Shown here piece after piece: positions 1 to 8,600 of a DNA stretch of 64,000 bases. The stretch is taken from the NCBI GenBank assembly GCA_016708465.1, contig JADJFT010000008.1:124001-188000 (forward strand), given 5' to 3'. This DNA comes from Rhodanobacteraceae bacterium. GTDB taxonomy: Bacteria > Pseudomonadota > Gammaproteobacteria > Xanthomonadales > Ahniellaceae. The stretch's first letter is position 1, and every line of letters begins with the position of its first letter. The notes beneath the pieces were generated by a model. The model worked only from the letters and a program-made list of their open reading frames with translations, searched no databases and had not been told where the DNA came from. A program made the translations under genes and the position numbers.

Positions 1-1357
1 CCGTGCGTCGCGCAACCTGAATACCGGCCTGTTTCAATGATTCCATCAGTGCTTGGTCGCTCAGCGGTCGGGCCTTTTGCTCGGCATCGATCAGCTTGCG
101 GATCATCGCCTGTATTGCCGTCGCCGAGGCCTCTCCGCCTTCGCTGGTGGCGACGCCACTGGAGAAGAATCGTTTGAGTTCAAAGACGCCGCGCGGCGTG
201 GCCATGTACTTGCGCGTCGTGGCGCGGGAAATGGTCGATTCATGCAGGCCCACTTCCTCGGCAATCGTGCGCAGCGTCAGTGGCCGCAGGGCTTCCGCAC
301 CATAATCGAGAAAGGCGCCCTGTTCGCGCACGATGCAGTTGCCGACTCTCAATAGCGTGTCGCCGCGCTGCGCCAAGCTTTTCATCAGCCAGCGCGCTTC
401 TTGCAGGCGGCCACGCAGATAAGTGCCGGTTTCGCCCTTCGATTCTGCCGCCATGTGTTCATAGTGGCGATTGATGCCGATCGTCGGCGTGCTGCCCTGA
501 TTCAGTTGCACACGCCAGCGACCATTGATTTTGCGGGCGATCAGGTCGGGTACGACGGCGTCGCCTTCGCTGTCGATCGGGCGTTCGCCGGGGCGGGGAT
601 TTAGGCTGCGGATCAGTCGCAGCGCAGCGTCGACGTCCGCGACGGTGACGCCGAGTCGGCGTGCGAGTTGTTGGGCATCGGTTTTCGGCAGCGTGTCGAG
701 GTGTTCGGTAACGATGCGTAGGGCCAGGTCGCGCAGCGCTTCGGCGGGGCGTTGACGCAGTTGCAATTGCAGACATTCGCGTAAATTGCGTGCACCGACA
801 CCGGGCGGATCGCACTGCTGCAATAAGCAGCGCAGCACCGCGATGTCCCCGGATGAAACCCGCCACTCGGCGGGAAGTGCGGCGATAATGCCGTCATCGT
901 CTTCATTCAGGTATCCATCTTCACCAACTGCATCGACCAGTGCAGCCGCGATCGCGCGGTCGCGCTCGGACAAGGGGCGCAGGGCCAGTTGCCAGGCCAG
1001 TTCGGTGCGCAGGTCGGGCGAGTCCGCGGCTTGCTCGCGGTCGAGGTATTCGCCGTCATAACTGCTGGAGCCAGGTTCGCTCCAATCGCTGAATTCTTCG
1101 AAGTTCTGCAAGTCGAGTTGATCGTCGATCTCGTCGGCGGGTTCGGCCTCGCGCTCATCCGTCGGTTCCGGGCCGTCACCAATCTCATCGGACGGCAGAT
1201 CGTCTTCGCGATCCAGTACCGGATTTGATTCGAGCAAACTGGTGACTTCAAGTTCCAGTTCCAGCGTCGACATTGCCAGCAGCTTGATCGCCTGCGTCAA
1301 CTGCGGCGTCAGTTTCAGGCTCTGGCCAAGTCCGATTTGGAGCGCTGCTTTGACCAC
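1..1357 (-). CDS. rpoN: RNA polymerase sigma-54 factor (partial)
   Basis: Sigma-54 directs RNA polymerase to -24/-12 promoters and needs AAA+ enhancer-binding activators. About 450 codons are present and the frame is still open at the left window edge. Visible in order are the N-terminal activator-contact region (LKLTPQLTQAIKLLAMST), a long acidic region II, the core-binding region and the helix-turn-helix (LHESTISRATTRKY). The last codons in the window, ARRT, begin the RpoN box. I chose GTG at 1355-1357 because GGAGGG lies about 10 nt upstream and the protein then starts VVKAALQIGLGQ, like other RpoN N termini. In many proteobacteria rpoN directly follows lptB; here a sulfotransferase gene lies between them. 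Confidence 0.95.
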   Translation of the reverse strand, partial: MVKAALQIGLGQSLKLTPQLTQAIKLLAMSTLELELEVTSLLESNPVLDREDDLPSDEIGDGPEPTDEREAEPADEIDDQLDLQNFEEFSDWSEPGSSSYDGEYLDREQAADSPDLRTELAWQLALRPLSERDRAIAAALVDAVGEDGYLNEDDDGIIAALPAEWRVSSGDIAVLRCLLQQCDPPGVGARNLRECLQLQLRQRPAEALRDLALRIVTEHLDTLPKTDAQQLARRLGVTVADVDAALRLIRSLNPRPGERPIDSEGDAVVPDLIARKINGRWRVQLNQGSTPTIGINRHYEHMAAESKGETGTYLRGRLQEARWLMKSLAQRGDTLLRVGNCIVREQGAFLDYGAEALRPLTLRTIAEEVGLHESTISRATTRKYMATPRGVFELKRFFSSGVATSEGGEASATAIQAMIRKLIDAEQKARPLSDQALMESLKQAGIQVARRT

Positions 1358-1443
1358 GTTATGGCGGCCCTCCGGCTGGCCTGGAAGCAAGATTCGTTCC
1401 AGTCATTCTACGCGTTTCGGAGGGTTCACCAAACCAGGGGTAC

Positions 1444-2127
1444 CTACTCTGCGGATCGATGCCAATAGCCGACAGCGCGCATCGTGTCGCCATGCCGCCG
1501 TGAGAAGCATGCGAGGTCCTCGCCTTGTAATTCGGCGAAATTGGCGTCGTTCGATCCGGCGCGGAAGAACCGAGGCTCGATCTCGTGCAGGTCGTCGAAC
1601 CTTATGCGTGCCGATGTCGGCGGTGGCAGTTGTGCGAAGGCAGCGATTTGCTCGAGGGCGCCGCGTGGATCGGCGACCACGGACTCGTAGCGAAGCACCA
1701 GTGTGTTTGGCCTCTGCGATAGCACCCACGATTGCACGTGCGCCGACCAGTCACTGCCCCAGACCCGGCCTTCGATAACATCCGCCAAGCTCGGCGATTC
1801 CCCAGCGATGTCGTGTCGATAATGCCAGTACGACACCACCGCAGCGCGCCCATCGCGGAGCAGATAGACGGCTGGGTGGGTATCGCCTGGTTCGGGCAGT
1901 TCGTGAGTCTTGACGAAGCAGGGGTCAGGACTGTTCGCGGCCGCGTCGCAGAGGGCATGCGATGAAGTGAACGTCGGTTGCGCCTGACCGGAGGCGCGCT
2001 CGAAGACGCGGTCGGTGTTGCGGTCATGGTCGTAAACAGACCATGTCGTTACGCCGAAGGTCTTGGACAGCAGCAGACGCAAGTATGTGTTGCCGCTGCG
2101 TGGATAGGATGCGAGCCAAATCAGCAT
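1444..2127 (-). CDS. PAPS-dependent sulfotransferase family protein
   Basis: A 227-residue protein with the two signatures of PAPS-dependent sulfotransferases: a 5'-phosphosulfate loop at residues 5-20 (LASYPRSGNTYLRLLL) and the 3'-phosphate-binding motif LRDGRAAVVSYWHY near residue 90. These enzymes move sulfate from PAPS to hydroxyls or amines of carbohydrates or small molecules; the acceptor cannot be read from the sequence. It is short for the family, close to the bacterial single-domain type. It sits between lptB and rpoN in the same orientation, about 75 nt after lptB, so it may be cotranscribed with LPS genes. Modification of a surface glycan is possible but is inference only. Confidence 0.8.
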   Translation of the reverse strand: MLIWLASYPRSGNTYLRLLLSKTFGVTTWSVYDHDRNTDRVFERASGQAQPTFTSSHALCDAAANSPDPCFVKTHELPEPGDTHPAVYLLRDGRAAVVSYWHYRHDIAGESPSLADVIEGRVWGSDWSAHVQSWVLSQRPNTLVLRYESVVADPRGALEQIAAFAQLPPPTSARIRFDDLHEIEPRFFRAGSNDANFAELQGEDLACFSRRHGDTMRAVGYWHRSAE

Positions 2128-2201
2128 CGGTACGCCATTGAAGCCTTTGCCGGTTCTCGATTCTCCCAGCGCGGCTGCTCGCGATCAAGTTCGCGCGGGC
2201 A

Positions 2202-2921
2202 TCAAATCCTGAACTTCTCGCCGAGATAGACCTCTCGCACGCGTTGATTAACGAGAATCTCCGACGGCTTGCCTTCCGCGAGCACGCTGCCACCGTGCAG
2301 AATGTAGGCGCGGTCGCAGATGCCGAGCGTTTCACGGACGTTATGGTCGGTGATCAGTACCCCGATGCCGCGATCCTTCAGGTGCGCCACGATGCGCTGG
2401 ATCTCCGCGACCGAGATCGGATCGACGCCGGCAAAGGGTTCGTCAAGCAACATGAAGCGTGGTTTCGCAGCCAGTGCCCGGGCGATTTCGACACGCCGAC
2501 GTTCACCACCCGATAGGCTTTGGCCTTTCTGTTTGCGCACGTGCGCGATCTGCAAGTCAGAAAGCAGCGCCTCCATTTCCTCACGCTGCTGCTTGCGGCT
2601 CAGGCCTGGGCGCAGTTCGAGCACGGCGAGCAAATTGTCCTCGACGCTGAGTGAACGAAACACCGACGGTTCTTGCGGCAAATAACCTACGCCCCGGCGC
2701 GCACGTTCGTGCATCGGTAGGGTGCTGAGGTCGATGTCGTCGAGCAGGATGGCGCCGGCGTCGGCACCGATCAGACCGACGATCATGTAGAAGCAGGTGG
2801 TCTTGCCGGCGCCGTTCGGGCCGAGCAGACCCACGCATTCGCCGGGCGCGACTTGGAGCGAAAAGTCAGAGACGACTTCGCGATTCTTGTAGCGTTTTTT
2901 CAGATGCCGGGCCGAAAGCAT
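2202..2921 (-). CDS. lptB: LPS export ABC transporter ATP-binding protein LptB
   Basis: Cytoplasmic ATPase of the LptB2FG complex that extracts LPS from the inner membrane and pushes it along the LptC-LptA bridge. The 239-residue length matches the family. Walker A (GPNGAGKT, about residue 36), signature LSGGERRR and Walker B (FMLLDEPFAGVD) are intact, and the typical LptB C terminus VREVYLGEKFRI is present. The start codon overlaps the lptA stop (TGATG), indicating translational coupling. lptF and lptG are not in the window. Confidence 0.97.
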   Translation of the reverse strand: MLSARHLKKRYKNREVVSDFSLQVAPGECVGLLGPNGAGKTTCFYMIVGLIGADAGAILLDDIDLSTLPMHERARRGVGYLPQEPSVFRSLSVEDNLLAVLELRPGLSRKQQREEMEALLSDLQIAHVRKQKGQSLSGGERRRVEIARALAAKPRFMLLDEPFAGVDPISVAEIQRIVAHLKDRGIGVLITDHNVRETLGICDRAYILHGGSVLAEGKPSEILVNQRVREVYLGEKFRI

Positions 2922-3454
2922 CAGGATTTCGGTGCTTCAGTGACGGTCGCTGCCGCAGCTTTCTGAGTCTTCGGCTTCGGCGCGATCGGCATATTGACGC
3001 GACCGCCGGGTTCGCCTGCTTCCATTTCGCCGGTATCGAGGTGGTAGATCACCCGTTCGCCGCTGAGCACGCCGCGCGGACGCTCGATACGTACGCCGCC
3101 GGTCATGACTACTTTCTGTTCCGCCAGCAGGTATTCGATGCGCTTGGCATCGGCTTTCAGACGACCTTGCTGATCAATGTCCTGCTCCAGATGCACCGGT
3201 GCGCCATCAAGTACAACACGGCTGACTTCGCCTTCCTTCTGCTCGAATTCGCCACGATCGGCACGAATCAGCAATGAACCCTGATCGATGTGGACGTCAC
3301 CGGTGAGCACGGTAATGCCGGTCTTCTCGCTGGTCTGCGAGCGTTCGGCGCCGACCTGCATCGGCTGTTCGCGATCGGCTTTGGCCGCGAACGCGGGCGT
3401 GGCCATCAGCGTGGCGACGAGCAGCGCGCTAGCGCTTCGGAGCAAAACTGCCAT
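2921..3454 (-). CDS. lptA: LPS transport periplasmic protein LptA
   Basis: A 177-residue periplasmic bridge protein with a cleavable signal peptide (LLRSASALLVATLMATPAFA) followed by an OstA-like beta-jellyroll domain (GITVLTGDVHIDQG, ADRGEF, AKRIEYLLAEQKVVMTGGVRIER). LptA oligomers carry LPS from LptC to LptD across the periplasm. The N terminus overlaps lptC by 26 nt and the stop overlaps the lptB start, so the gene is embedded in one transcription unit. The Ala/Thr/Lys-rich C-terminal tail is typical of longer family members. Confidence 0.95.
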   Translation of the reverse strand: MAVLLRSASALLVATLMATPAFAAKADREQPMQVGAERSQTSEKTGITVLTGDVHIDQGSLLIRADRGEFEQKEGEVSRVVLDGAPVHLEQDIDQQGRLKADAKRIEYLLAEQKVVMTGGVRIERPRGVLSGERVIYHLDTGEMEAGEPGGRVNMPIAPKPKTQKAAAATVTEAPKS

Positions 3455-3995
3455 TCACATCCGCCTTGAGTTCAAAGGTCTTTTCGTTCAGGTCAGCCAA
3501 CAGGCCGCGACCGCGTAGTATAGAGCCGGGCTGCTTCACCTCGACCACGCGATCGGTCTCGATCAGACGCGTCTCGGTGTGCGCCACCAGTCGTTCGGTC
3601 GTCAGCGACCAAGCCTGCGCGACATCGCCAATATCACGCGTGACAGTGACATCGGTATCGAGGTCAATGCGCTTGGCCTTGGTGTCGATCCAAGCGGTTG
3701 CACTGCGTGCTTGCCAGCTTTGCCCATTCTCGCCGAACAGTCGGAATACCGGCGTGGTCAGGGCCATGCCTTTCACTCGATCGTCGTGCAGAAGGCGCGG
3801 CGCTTGCGCGCGAAATGCGATACGGCCTTGTTCGTCGAATGCATCCAGTTCGAAATCGACCAGTTCATAACTGGGTCGCGATGGGCCGGAAAAACGATCC
3901 GGCTTGATCTTGTCGAAGTCTCGAAACAACATCCAGCCGGTGATCGCGGCGATCATCGCGAGCATCAGAGCAGCGAGTACCTGCAATCGGCTCAT
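3429..3995 (-). CDS. lptC: LPS export system protein LptC
   Basis: A 188-residue bitopic protein: a short cytoplasmic start, one membrane helix (VLAALMLAMIAAITGWMLF) and a periplasmic jellyroll domain, the architecture of LptC, which docks LptA onto LptB2FG. Its position between kdsC and lptA, its length (about 190 in the family) and motifs such as YELVDFELDAFDEQGRIAF support the call despite the low sequence conservation of LptC. The ATG overlaps the kdsC stop by one base. Confidence 0.92.
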   Translation of the reverse strand: MSRLQVLAALMLAMIAAITGWMLFRDFDKIKPDRFSGPSRPSYELVDFELDAFDEQGRIAFRAQAPRLLHDDRVKGMALTTPVFRLFGENGQSWQARSATAWIDTKAKRIDLDTDVTVTRDIGDVAQAWSLTTERLVAHTETRLIETDRVVEVKQPGSILRGRGLLADLNEKTFELKADVNGSFAPKR

Positions 3996-4546
3996 CAGCG
4001 GAACCGCGCAACTGCGGTGTCGAGTAATCCGCGCGCGGCCAGAATCAGTTCGCAGGCCTCGCGCACGGCACCATCACCGCCACGGCGGCGAGTCTGCCAA
4101 TGCGCAATCTCGGTGATCAACGGATGTGCATTCGCTACCGTGATTGCGAAACCGACCGCCGACATCGCGCCGAGATCAGGCAGATCGTCGCCGACGTGCG
4201 CGATGTCCTCGCTCACAATGCCGAGTTCTTGAGCAAGCGCGAATAGGCACGCGCGCTTGTCGTGTACGCCGGCGAAGACATGACGGATGCCGAGGTCACG
4301 CATGCGTTGCACCACGGCCTGCGTATCGCGTGCAGTGATGACGGCGACGTGAATTCCGGACTCGACCAACATTTTCAGGCCGAGGCCGTCGAGCGCATGG
4401 AAGCGCTTGGCTTCGTGTCCGGCGTCGCTGTAGTAGAGGCCACCATCAGTCATGACGCCATCGACGTCGAAGCAGGCGAGACGCACGCGCGCCGCGCGGG
4501 ATCGGATGTCGTCAGGCACGTCGGCGAGCGGCGACCAGGACCTCAT
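3995..4546 (-). CDS. kdsC: 3-deoxy-D-manno-octulosonate 8-phosphate phosphatase KdsC
   Basis: HAD-superfamily phosphatase that dephosphorylates Kdo-8-phosphate to Kdo for the LPS inner core. The 183-residue protein has the HAD nucleophile loop CFDVDGVMTDGG (residues 25-36), motif II (VITAR) and motif III/IV (HVGDDLPDLGAM). It is a cap-less tetramer-forming type by length. It lies 3 nt after kdsD and overlaps lptC, so Kdo synthesis and LPS export are in one operon. Confidence 0.96.
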   Translation of the reverse strand: MRSWSPLADVPDDIRSRAARVRLACFDVDGVMTDGGLYYSDAGHEAKRFHALDGLGLKMLVESGIHVAVITARDTQAVVQRMRDLGIRHVFAGVHDKRACLFALAQELGIVSEDIAHVGDDLPDLGAMSAVGFAITVANAHPLITEIAHWQTRRRGGDGAVREACELILAARGLLDTAVARFR

Positions 4547-4549
4547 GCG

Positions 4550-5572
4550 TCAGACCACGCGTGCGCGCAGCAGGTCGTGAATGTTCAGTGCGCCAACGAG
4601 TTTGCCGGCGCTGTCGACGACGAGCAGGGCATGGATCGTGAAGTCTTCCATCAGTCGGGCAGCTTCGACTGCAAGCTTTTCCGAGGTGATGGTTTTTGCA
4701 CGTACAGTCATGATCGCGTCAACCGTGGTGCCACGCAGATCGATTTCGGCATCATCCAGAGTGCGGCGCAGGTCGCCGTCGGTGAACACGCCGAGCACGC
4801 GATGATCGCCATCGACGACGGCGGTCAGGCCGAGGCCCTTGCGGGTCATTTCGATCAGCGCATCGGACACGCTGGAACCGCTGGCCACGCGTGGCACTTG
4901 GTCGCCGCTGTGCATGATGTCGCTGATGCGCAGCAGTAGTTTGCGTCCGAGCGAACCGGCTGGATGCGAGCGCGCAAAGTCGTCGGCAGTGAAACCGCGT
5001 GCTTCGAGCAGCGCGATCGCCAGCGCGTCGCCCATAACCAAGGTCGCCGTGGTGCTTGATGTCGGTGCCAAGTTCAGCGGGCAGGCCTCGACCGGTACGC
5101 TGACATCGATATGCACATCGGCGAGCCTTGCCAGTGAGGAGTTCGGATTGCCACTCATCGCCACGAGTGGAATGCCTTGACGTTTGATCAGCGGCAGGAT
5201 GGCCAGCAATTCGTCGGTTTCACCGGAATTGCTGAGTGCAAGCACCAGGTCCTTGTCGGTGATCATGCCGAGATCGCCGTGGCTGGCCTCGGCCGGGTGC
5301 ACGAAGAATGCCGGCGTTCCGGTACTCGCCAGCGTCGCCGCAATCTTGCGCGCGATATGGCCGGATTTGCCCATGCCGGAGACAACGACGCGGCCGGTGC
5401 AGTCGAGCATCAATGCACAGGCGCGAAAGAAGCTGCTGTCGATGCGCGCCGACAGACCGCGAATTGCATCGGCCTCGATGTCGAACACGCAACGGGCGCT
5501 GGCGTACAGGCGGTCAGGATCGAGCATCGGATGCATCAGTACCGGTGGAACCGGTTTGAGTTGGGCGTTCAC
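4550..5572 (-). CDS. kdsD: arabinose-5-phosphate isomerase KdsD
   Basis: Interconverts ribulose 5-phosphate and arabinose 5-phosphate, the first committed step of Kdo synthesis. The 340-residue protein has an N-terminal SIS domain (about residues 35-180; GMGKSGHIARKIAATLASTG, HGDLGMI, ALSNSGETDE) followed by two CBS domains (about 205-335), matching KdsD. It is the first gene of the kdsD-kdsC-lptCAB operon and is divergent from ibaG across 133 bp that should hold both promoters. Confidence 0.96.
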   Translation of the reverse strand: MNAQLKPVPPVLMHPMLDPDRLYASARCVFDIEADAIRGLSARIDSSFFRACALMLDCTGRVVVSGMGKSGHIARKIAATLASTGTPAFFVHPAEASHGDLGMITDKDLVLALSNSGETDELLAILPLIKRQGIPLVAMSGNPNSSLARLADVHIDVSVPVEACPLNLAPTSSTTATLVMGDALAIALLEARGFTADDFARSHPAGSLGRKLLLRISDIMHSGDQVPRVASGSSVSDALIEMTRKGLGLTAVVDGDHRVLGVFTDGDLRRTLDDAEIDLRGTTVDAIMTVRAKTITSEKLAVEAARLMEDFTIHALLVVDSAGKLVGALNIHDLLRARVV

Positions 5573-5705
5573 ATTGTTTCCCGGGCGCTGGGTCGCGGTC
5601 GTGCTCGTTCCGCTGGGCGGAATCGGCTAGACTTCGCGGCCCCCATTCTAGCGCAAGCCGCTGGCGTCGCCCGAACGACGCCTGACGCCCGCGAAACGAC
5701 TCTGC

Positions 5706-5948
5706 ATGTCCATGGACGCTGCCCGAATCCGTGCTTTGATCGAACAAGGTCTTCCCGACGCCCAAGTGAGCGTGGAGGGCGAGGACGGTGTGCATTTCGA
5801 GGCGCGCGTGGTCTGTGCAAGCTTCGCCGGCAAGCTGCCGCTGGCGCGGCATCGCATGGTTTACGCGACGCTCGGCGACCTGATGGGCGGCGCGATCCAC
5901 GCACTCGCCCTGAAAACGTTGACGCCGGACGAAGCCAGCCGCACCTGA
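5706..5948 (+). CDS. ibaG: BolA/IbaG family protein
   Basis: An 80-residue BolA-like protein. BolA-family proteins bind [2Fe-2S] clusters together with monothiol glutaredoxins and act in iron-sulfur trafficking and acid-stress responses. The motif VVCASFAGKLPLARHRMVYA, with the conserved histidine, and the C-terminal IHALALKTLTPDE are characteristic. Location immediately upstream of murA (39-nt gap) is the classical ibaG (yrbA) context, which favours IbaG over BolA. Start at 5706 (MSMDAA); the second Met two codons on is also possible. Confidence 0.9.
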   Translation: MSMDAARIRALIEQGLPDAQVSVEGEDGVHFEARVVCASFAGKLPLARHRMVYATLGDLMGGAIHALALKTLTPDEASRT

Positions 5949-5987
5949 CGCGTCGCGCTGCGGTTCAATCAATCTCAAGGAATACTC

Positions 5988-7247
5988 ATGGCTAAGATCG
6001 TGATTAGTGGCGGCGAGCCGCTCAATGGCGAAGTATGGATTTCCGGCGCGAAGAACGCCGTGCTGCCGATTCTCGCATCGACCCTGCTGTGCGACGAATC
6101 GATCAGCATCGGCAATGTGCCGCACCTGCACGACGTGACCACGACGATGGAGCTGCTCGGCCAAATGGGCGTCCAGTTCATCATCGATGAACGCATGAAG
6201 ATCCACGTCGATCCGCGCCAGACAAACAATTTTCACGCGCCCTACGACCTCGTCAAAACCATGCGTGCGTCGATCCTGGTGCTTGGGCCGCTGGTTGCTC
6301 GCTACGGCGAGGCGCATGTGTCCTTGCCCGGCGGCTGTGCGATTGGCTCGCGCCCGGTCGATCAACACATCCGTGGCCTCGAAGCGCTCGGGGCGGAGAT
6401 CACCGTCGAGAACGGCTACATCCACGCCAAGGCCAAGCGTTTGAAGGGCGCGCGCGTGGTGATGGACATCGTTACAGTGACCGGTACCGAGAACATCATG
6501 ATGGCGGCCGCGTTGGCGAGCGGCACCACAATCATCGAGAACGCTGCGCAAGAGCCTGAAGTCGTCGACCTTGCGAATTGCCTGAACGCCATGGGTGCGC
6601 AGGTCTCGGGCGCCGGCTCGAACACCATCGTTATTCAGGGCGTCGAACGCTTGCACGGCACGCATTACGACGTGCTGCCAGATCGAATCGAAACCGGTAC
6701 ATTTCTGGTCGCCGGTGCGATCACCAGCGGCCGCGTGCTGCTGAAAAAAACCCGCCCGAACACGCTCGATGCGGTGTTGTCGAAACTCGAACAGACGGGT
6801 GCGCACATCAATGTTGGCGAAGACACCATCGAGCTCGACATGCGCGGCAACCGCCCCAAGGCGGTGACGCTGACGACGGCGCCGTATCCAGCATTTCCGA
6901 CCGACATGCAGGCGCAGTTCGTGGCGCTGAATTCAGTTGCGGATGGGGTTGGCGTGGTCACCGAGACGGTATTCGAAAACCGTTTTATGCATGTGCAGGA
7001 GCTGCAACGACTCGGTGCCGACATTCGCGTCGAGGGCAATACCGCGATCATCCGCGGTGTGCCGGAGATGACCGGCGCGCCGATTATGGCCACCGATCTG
7101 CGCGCCAGCGCTTGTCTGGTCCTTGCTGGACTGGTTGCAAAAGGTGATACGACGGTTGATCGTGTCTATCACATCGACCGCGGCTACGAATGCATCGAAG
7201 AGAAGCTCGGCATGCTCGGCGCAAAGATCCGTCGTTTGCCGAACTGA
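5988..7247 (+). CDS. murA: UDP-N-acetylglucosamine 1-carboxyvinyltransferase MurA
   Basis: First committed step of peptidoglycan synthesis: transfers enolpyruvate from PEP to UDP-GlcNAc. The 419-residue protein matches the family length. SGAKNAVLPILAS contains the conserved Lys-Asn pair, PGGCAIGSRPVDQHI carries the catalytic, fosfomycin-sensitive cysteine (Cys117 here), and AYPAFPTDMQAQF carries the conserved Asp. AGGAA-type ribosome binding sequence lies just before the ATG. It is followed by a divergent-looking promoter gap with an FNR-type palindrome. Confidence 0.98.
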   Translation: MAKIVISGGEPLNGEVWISGAKNAVLPILASTLLCDESISIGNVPHLHDVTTTMELLGQMGVQFIIDERMKIHVDPRQTNNFHAPYDLVKTMRASILVLGPLVARYGEAHVSLPGGCAIGSRPVDQHIRGLEALGAEITVENGYIHAKAKRLKGARVVMDIVTVTGTENIMMAAALASGTTIIENAAQEPEVVDLANCLNAMGAQVSGAGSNTIVIQGVERLHGTHYDVLPDRIETGTFLVAGAITSGRVLLKKTRPNTLDAVLSKLEQTGAHINVGEDTIELDMRGNRPKAVTLTTAPYPAFPTDMQAQFVALNSVADGVGVVTETVFENRFMHVQELQRLGADIRVEGNTAIIRGVPEMTGAPIMATDLRASACLVLAGLVAKGDTTVDRVYHIDRGYECIEEKLGMLGAKIRRLPN

Positions 7248-7257
7248 TCGCGCGCGG

Positions 7258-7271
7258 CTGACTTGCATCAA
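7258..7271. promoter_or_regulatory. FNR/DNR-type operator upstream of the DGC-ubiT-nadAB genes
   Basis: The sequence CTGACTTGCATCAA matches the half-site symmetry of FNR/CRP-family anaerobic regulators (TTGAT-N4-ATCAA), with two mismatches in the left arm. It ends 68 nt before the ATG at 7340. It is one of five similar palindromes in gaps of the 7-21 kb block. Binding is inferred. Confidence 0.5.
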
Positions 7272-7339
7272 GGCGGTGTCGTCTCGGCATCGCTGCAATG
7301 CGCATACGAACTGGCGCGCTGCGCCATGCGGACGTGTGC

Positions 7340-7720
7340 ATGAGTTCCAAATTGCCACTGGTCTATTCATGCTCGGGGTGTTCGAGTGCGGCGCAGATGG
7401 CAAATCATCTGGCCTTGCGCCTCGATCGTGAAGGACTGGCCGAGATGTCCTGCATCGCCGGTGTCGGTGGAGGCGTGCCTGGACTGGTGAAGACCGCACA
7501 AGGTGGCCGCCAAATTTTGGCGCTGGATGGTTGTGTGCTGGCCTGTGTTGCTGCGTGTTTGCGGCAGGCTGGCGTCGAACCGACGCAACACGTGCTGTTG
7601 TCCGAACACGGTGTGAAGAAGCGCAAGCACGCTGACTTCGACGCCGACGAAGCAGAATGCGTTTACGTCGCGTCGGTGCGCCCGTCAGTGCTGCAGATGT
7701 CGACCGATGGCACCGATTGA
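7340..7720 (+). CDS. DGC-domain putative zinc-binding protein
   Basis: A 126-residue soluble protein from the ATG at 7340; an in-frame ATG at 7298 would add 14 poorly conserved residues. It begins KLPLVYSCSGCSSAAQMANHLA and contains LDGCVLACVAACL and HGVKK, the Cys-rich signatures of the DGC-domain family, which is annotated as putative metal binding with no fixed function. It overlaps the next gene (chorismate mutase-UbiT) by 14 nt, so the two are probably translated together. Its place behind an FNR-type box and ahead of ubiT suggests a role in low-oxygen or nitrogen-oxide metabolism, but that is inference. Confidence 0.8.
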   Translation: MSSKLPLVYSCSGCSSAAQMANHLALRLDREGLAEMSCIAGVGGGVPGLVKTAQGGRQILALDGCVLACVAACLRQAGVEPTQHVLLSEHGVKKRKHADFDADEAECVYVASVRPSVLQMSTDGTD

Positions 7721-8600
7721 ACCCGTGCGATCACTGCGCCGTATCCGTGATGGCATCGATCGTGTCGATGATGCCTTCGTGGTGTTGCTGGCGTTGCGCC
7801 AGCGTTTGGTGCGTGCGGCGATGCTCGCCAAGGATGCTGCCGGGGTGACGCGCCGCGATCCTCAGCGTGAGCGTGTGGTGCGCGAGCGTGCTCAGTGGCT
7901 TGGTGCGCAGCTCGACCTTGATACGGCTGACGTCGATCGGTTGATGGCCGGTGTTGTCGGTGTGGCGCGCCAAGCACAAGGGCTTGCGCCTGACGCGGAT
8001 CAAGGCGAAACCGTCGTCGAGGCAACGATGATTACGGCTATGCCGAACCTGACTGAATTCCGAGATCCGTCGCGCAATGACCGCTGGCGCTGGCTACCAC
8101 CACCGCACCGCGTCGCGCCGTTGTTGAAACTGTTGCCGCAAAGCATGCAATGCCGAGTACTCGACGCCGTCATCGGTCGAGTGCTGGCGGCGCCGGTCGC
8201 GAGTGGCGCGCTCGATTTCATGCTGGATCGTCGCCTTGGCCTTGAAGTCACCGACCTCGGCTTGCGCTGGGTGTTCATGCTGCGCGACGGTCGCGTGCAT
8301 GCCGGCGATGGGCCAGCGGATGCGATCGTGCGCGGCAGCGCGACCGACCTGCTGTTGCTCGCCAGTCGACTCGAAGACGCCGACACGCTGTTTTTCCAAC
8401 GCCGCCTGGTGTTGACCGGCGACACTGAGCTGGGATTGACCGCACGTAATTTGCTCGATCGGCTTGATTGGGCTGATGTACCGCTGGGCCTGCGAATTCT
8501 TTTGAACCATGGTGCGCGCATCGCACAGTCGGCGCGCAGTGAGTATCGCGTGCGCCATCCGGAGACGTCGCGACCGCGCGCACGCGGCACATCGGCATGA
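7707..8600 (+). CDS. ubiT: chorismate mutase / UbiT (SCP2-like) fusion protein
   Basis: A 297-residue two-domain protein. Residues about 8-95 form an AroQ-type chorismate mutase: Arg14, Arg31, Lys42, Asp51, Arg54, Glu55 and Gln89 align with the catalytic set of the E. coli enzyme, so the domain may be active. Residues about 120-290 are an SCP2-type lipid-binding domain like UbiT (YhbT), the accessory factor of O2-independent ubiquinone synthesis (LLPQSMQCRVLDAVIGRVLA, then a lipid-pocket beta sheet). ubiU and ubiV lie 6 kb downstream in the window, which supports the UbiT call. It overlaps the DGC gene upstream and nadA downstream (ATGA). Confidence 0.85.
   Translation: MAPIEPVRSLRRIRDGIDRVDDAFVVLLALRQRLVRAAMLAKDAAGVTRRDPQRERVVRERAQWLGAQLDLDTADVDRLMAGVVGVARQAQGLAPDADQGETVVEATMITAMPNLTEFRDPSRNDRWRWLPPPHRVAPLLKLLPQSMQCRVLDAVIGRVLAAPVASGALDFMLDRRLGLEVTDLGLRWVFMLRDGRVHAGDGPADAIVRGSATDLLLLASRLEDADTLFFQRRLVLTGDTELGLTARNLLDRLDWADVPLGLRILLNHGARIAQSARSEYRVRHPETSRPRARGTSA

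Noticed and set aside
5514..6806. A 430-codon minus-strand frame opposite murA
   Set aside because: murA on the plus strand is unmistakable; the reverse frame has no recognisable motif and starts inside kdsD.
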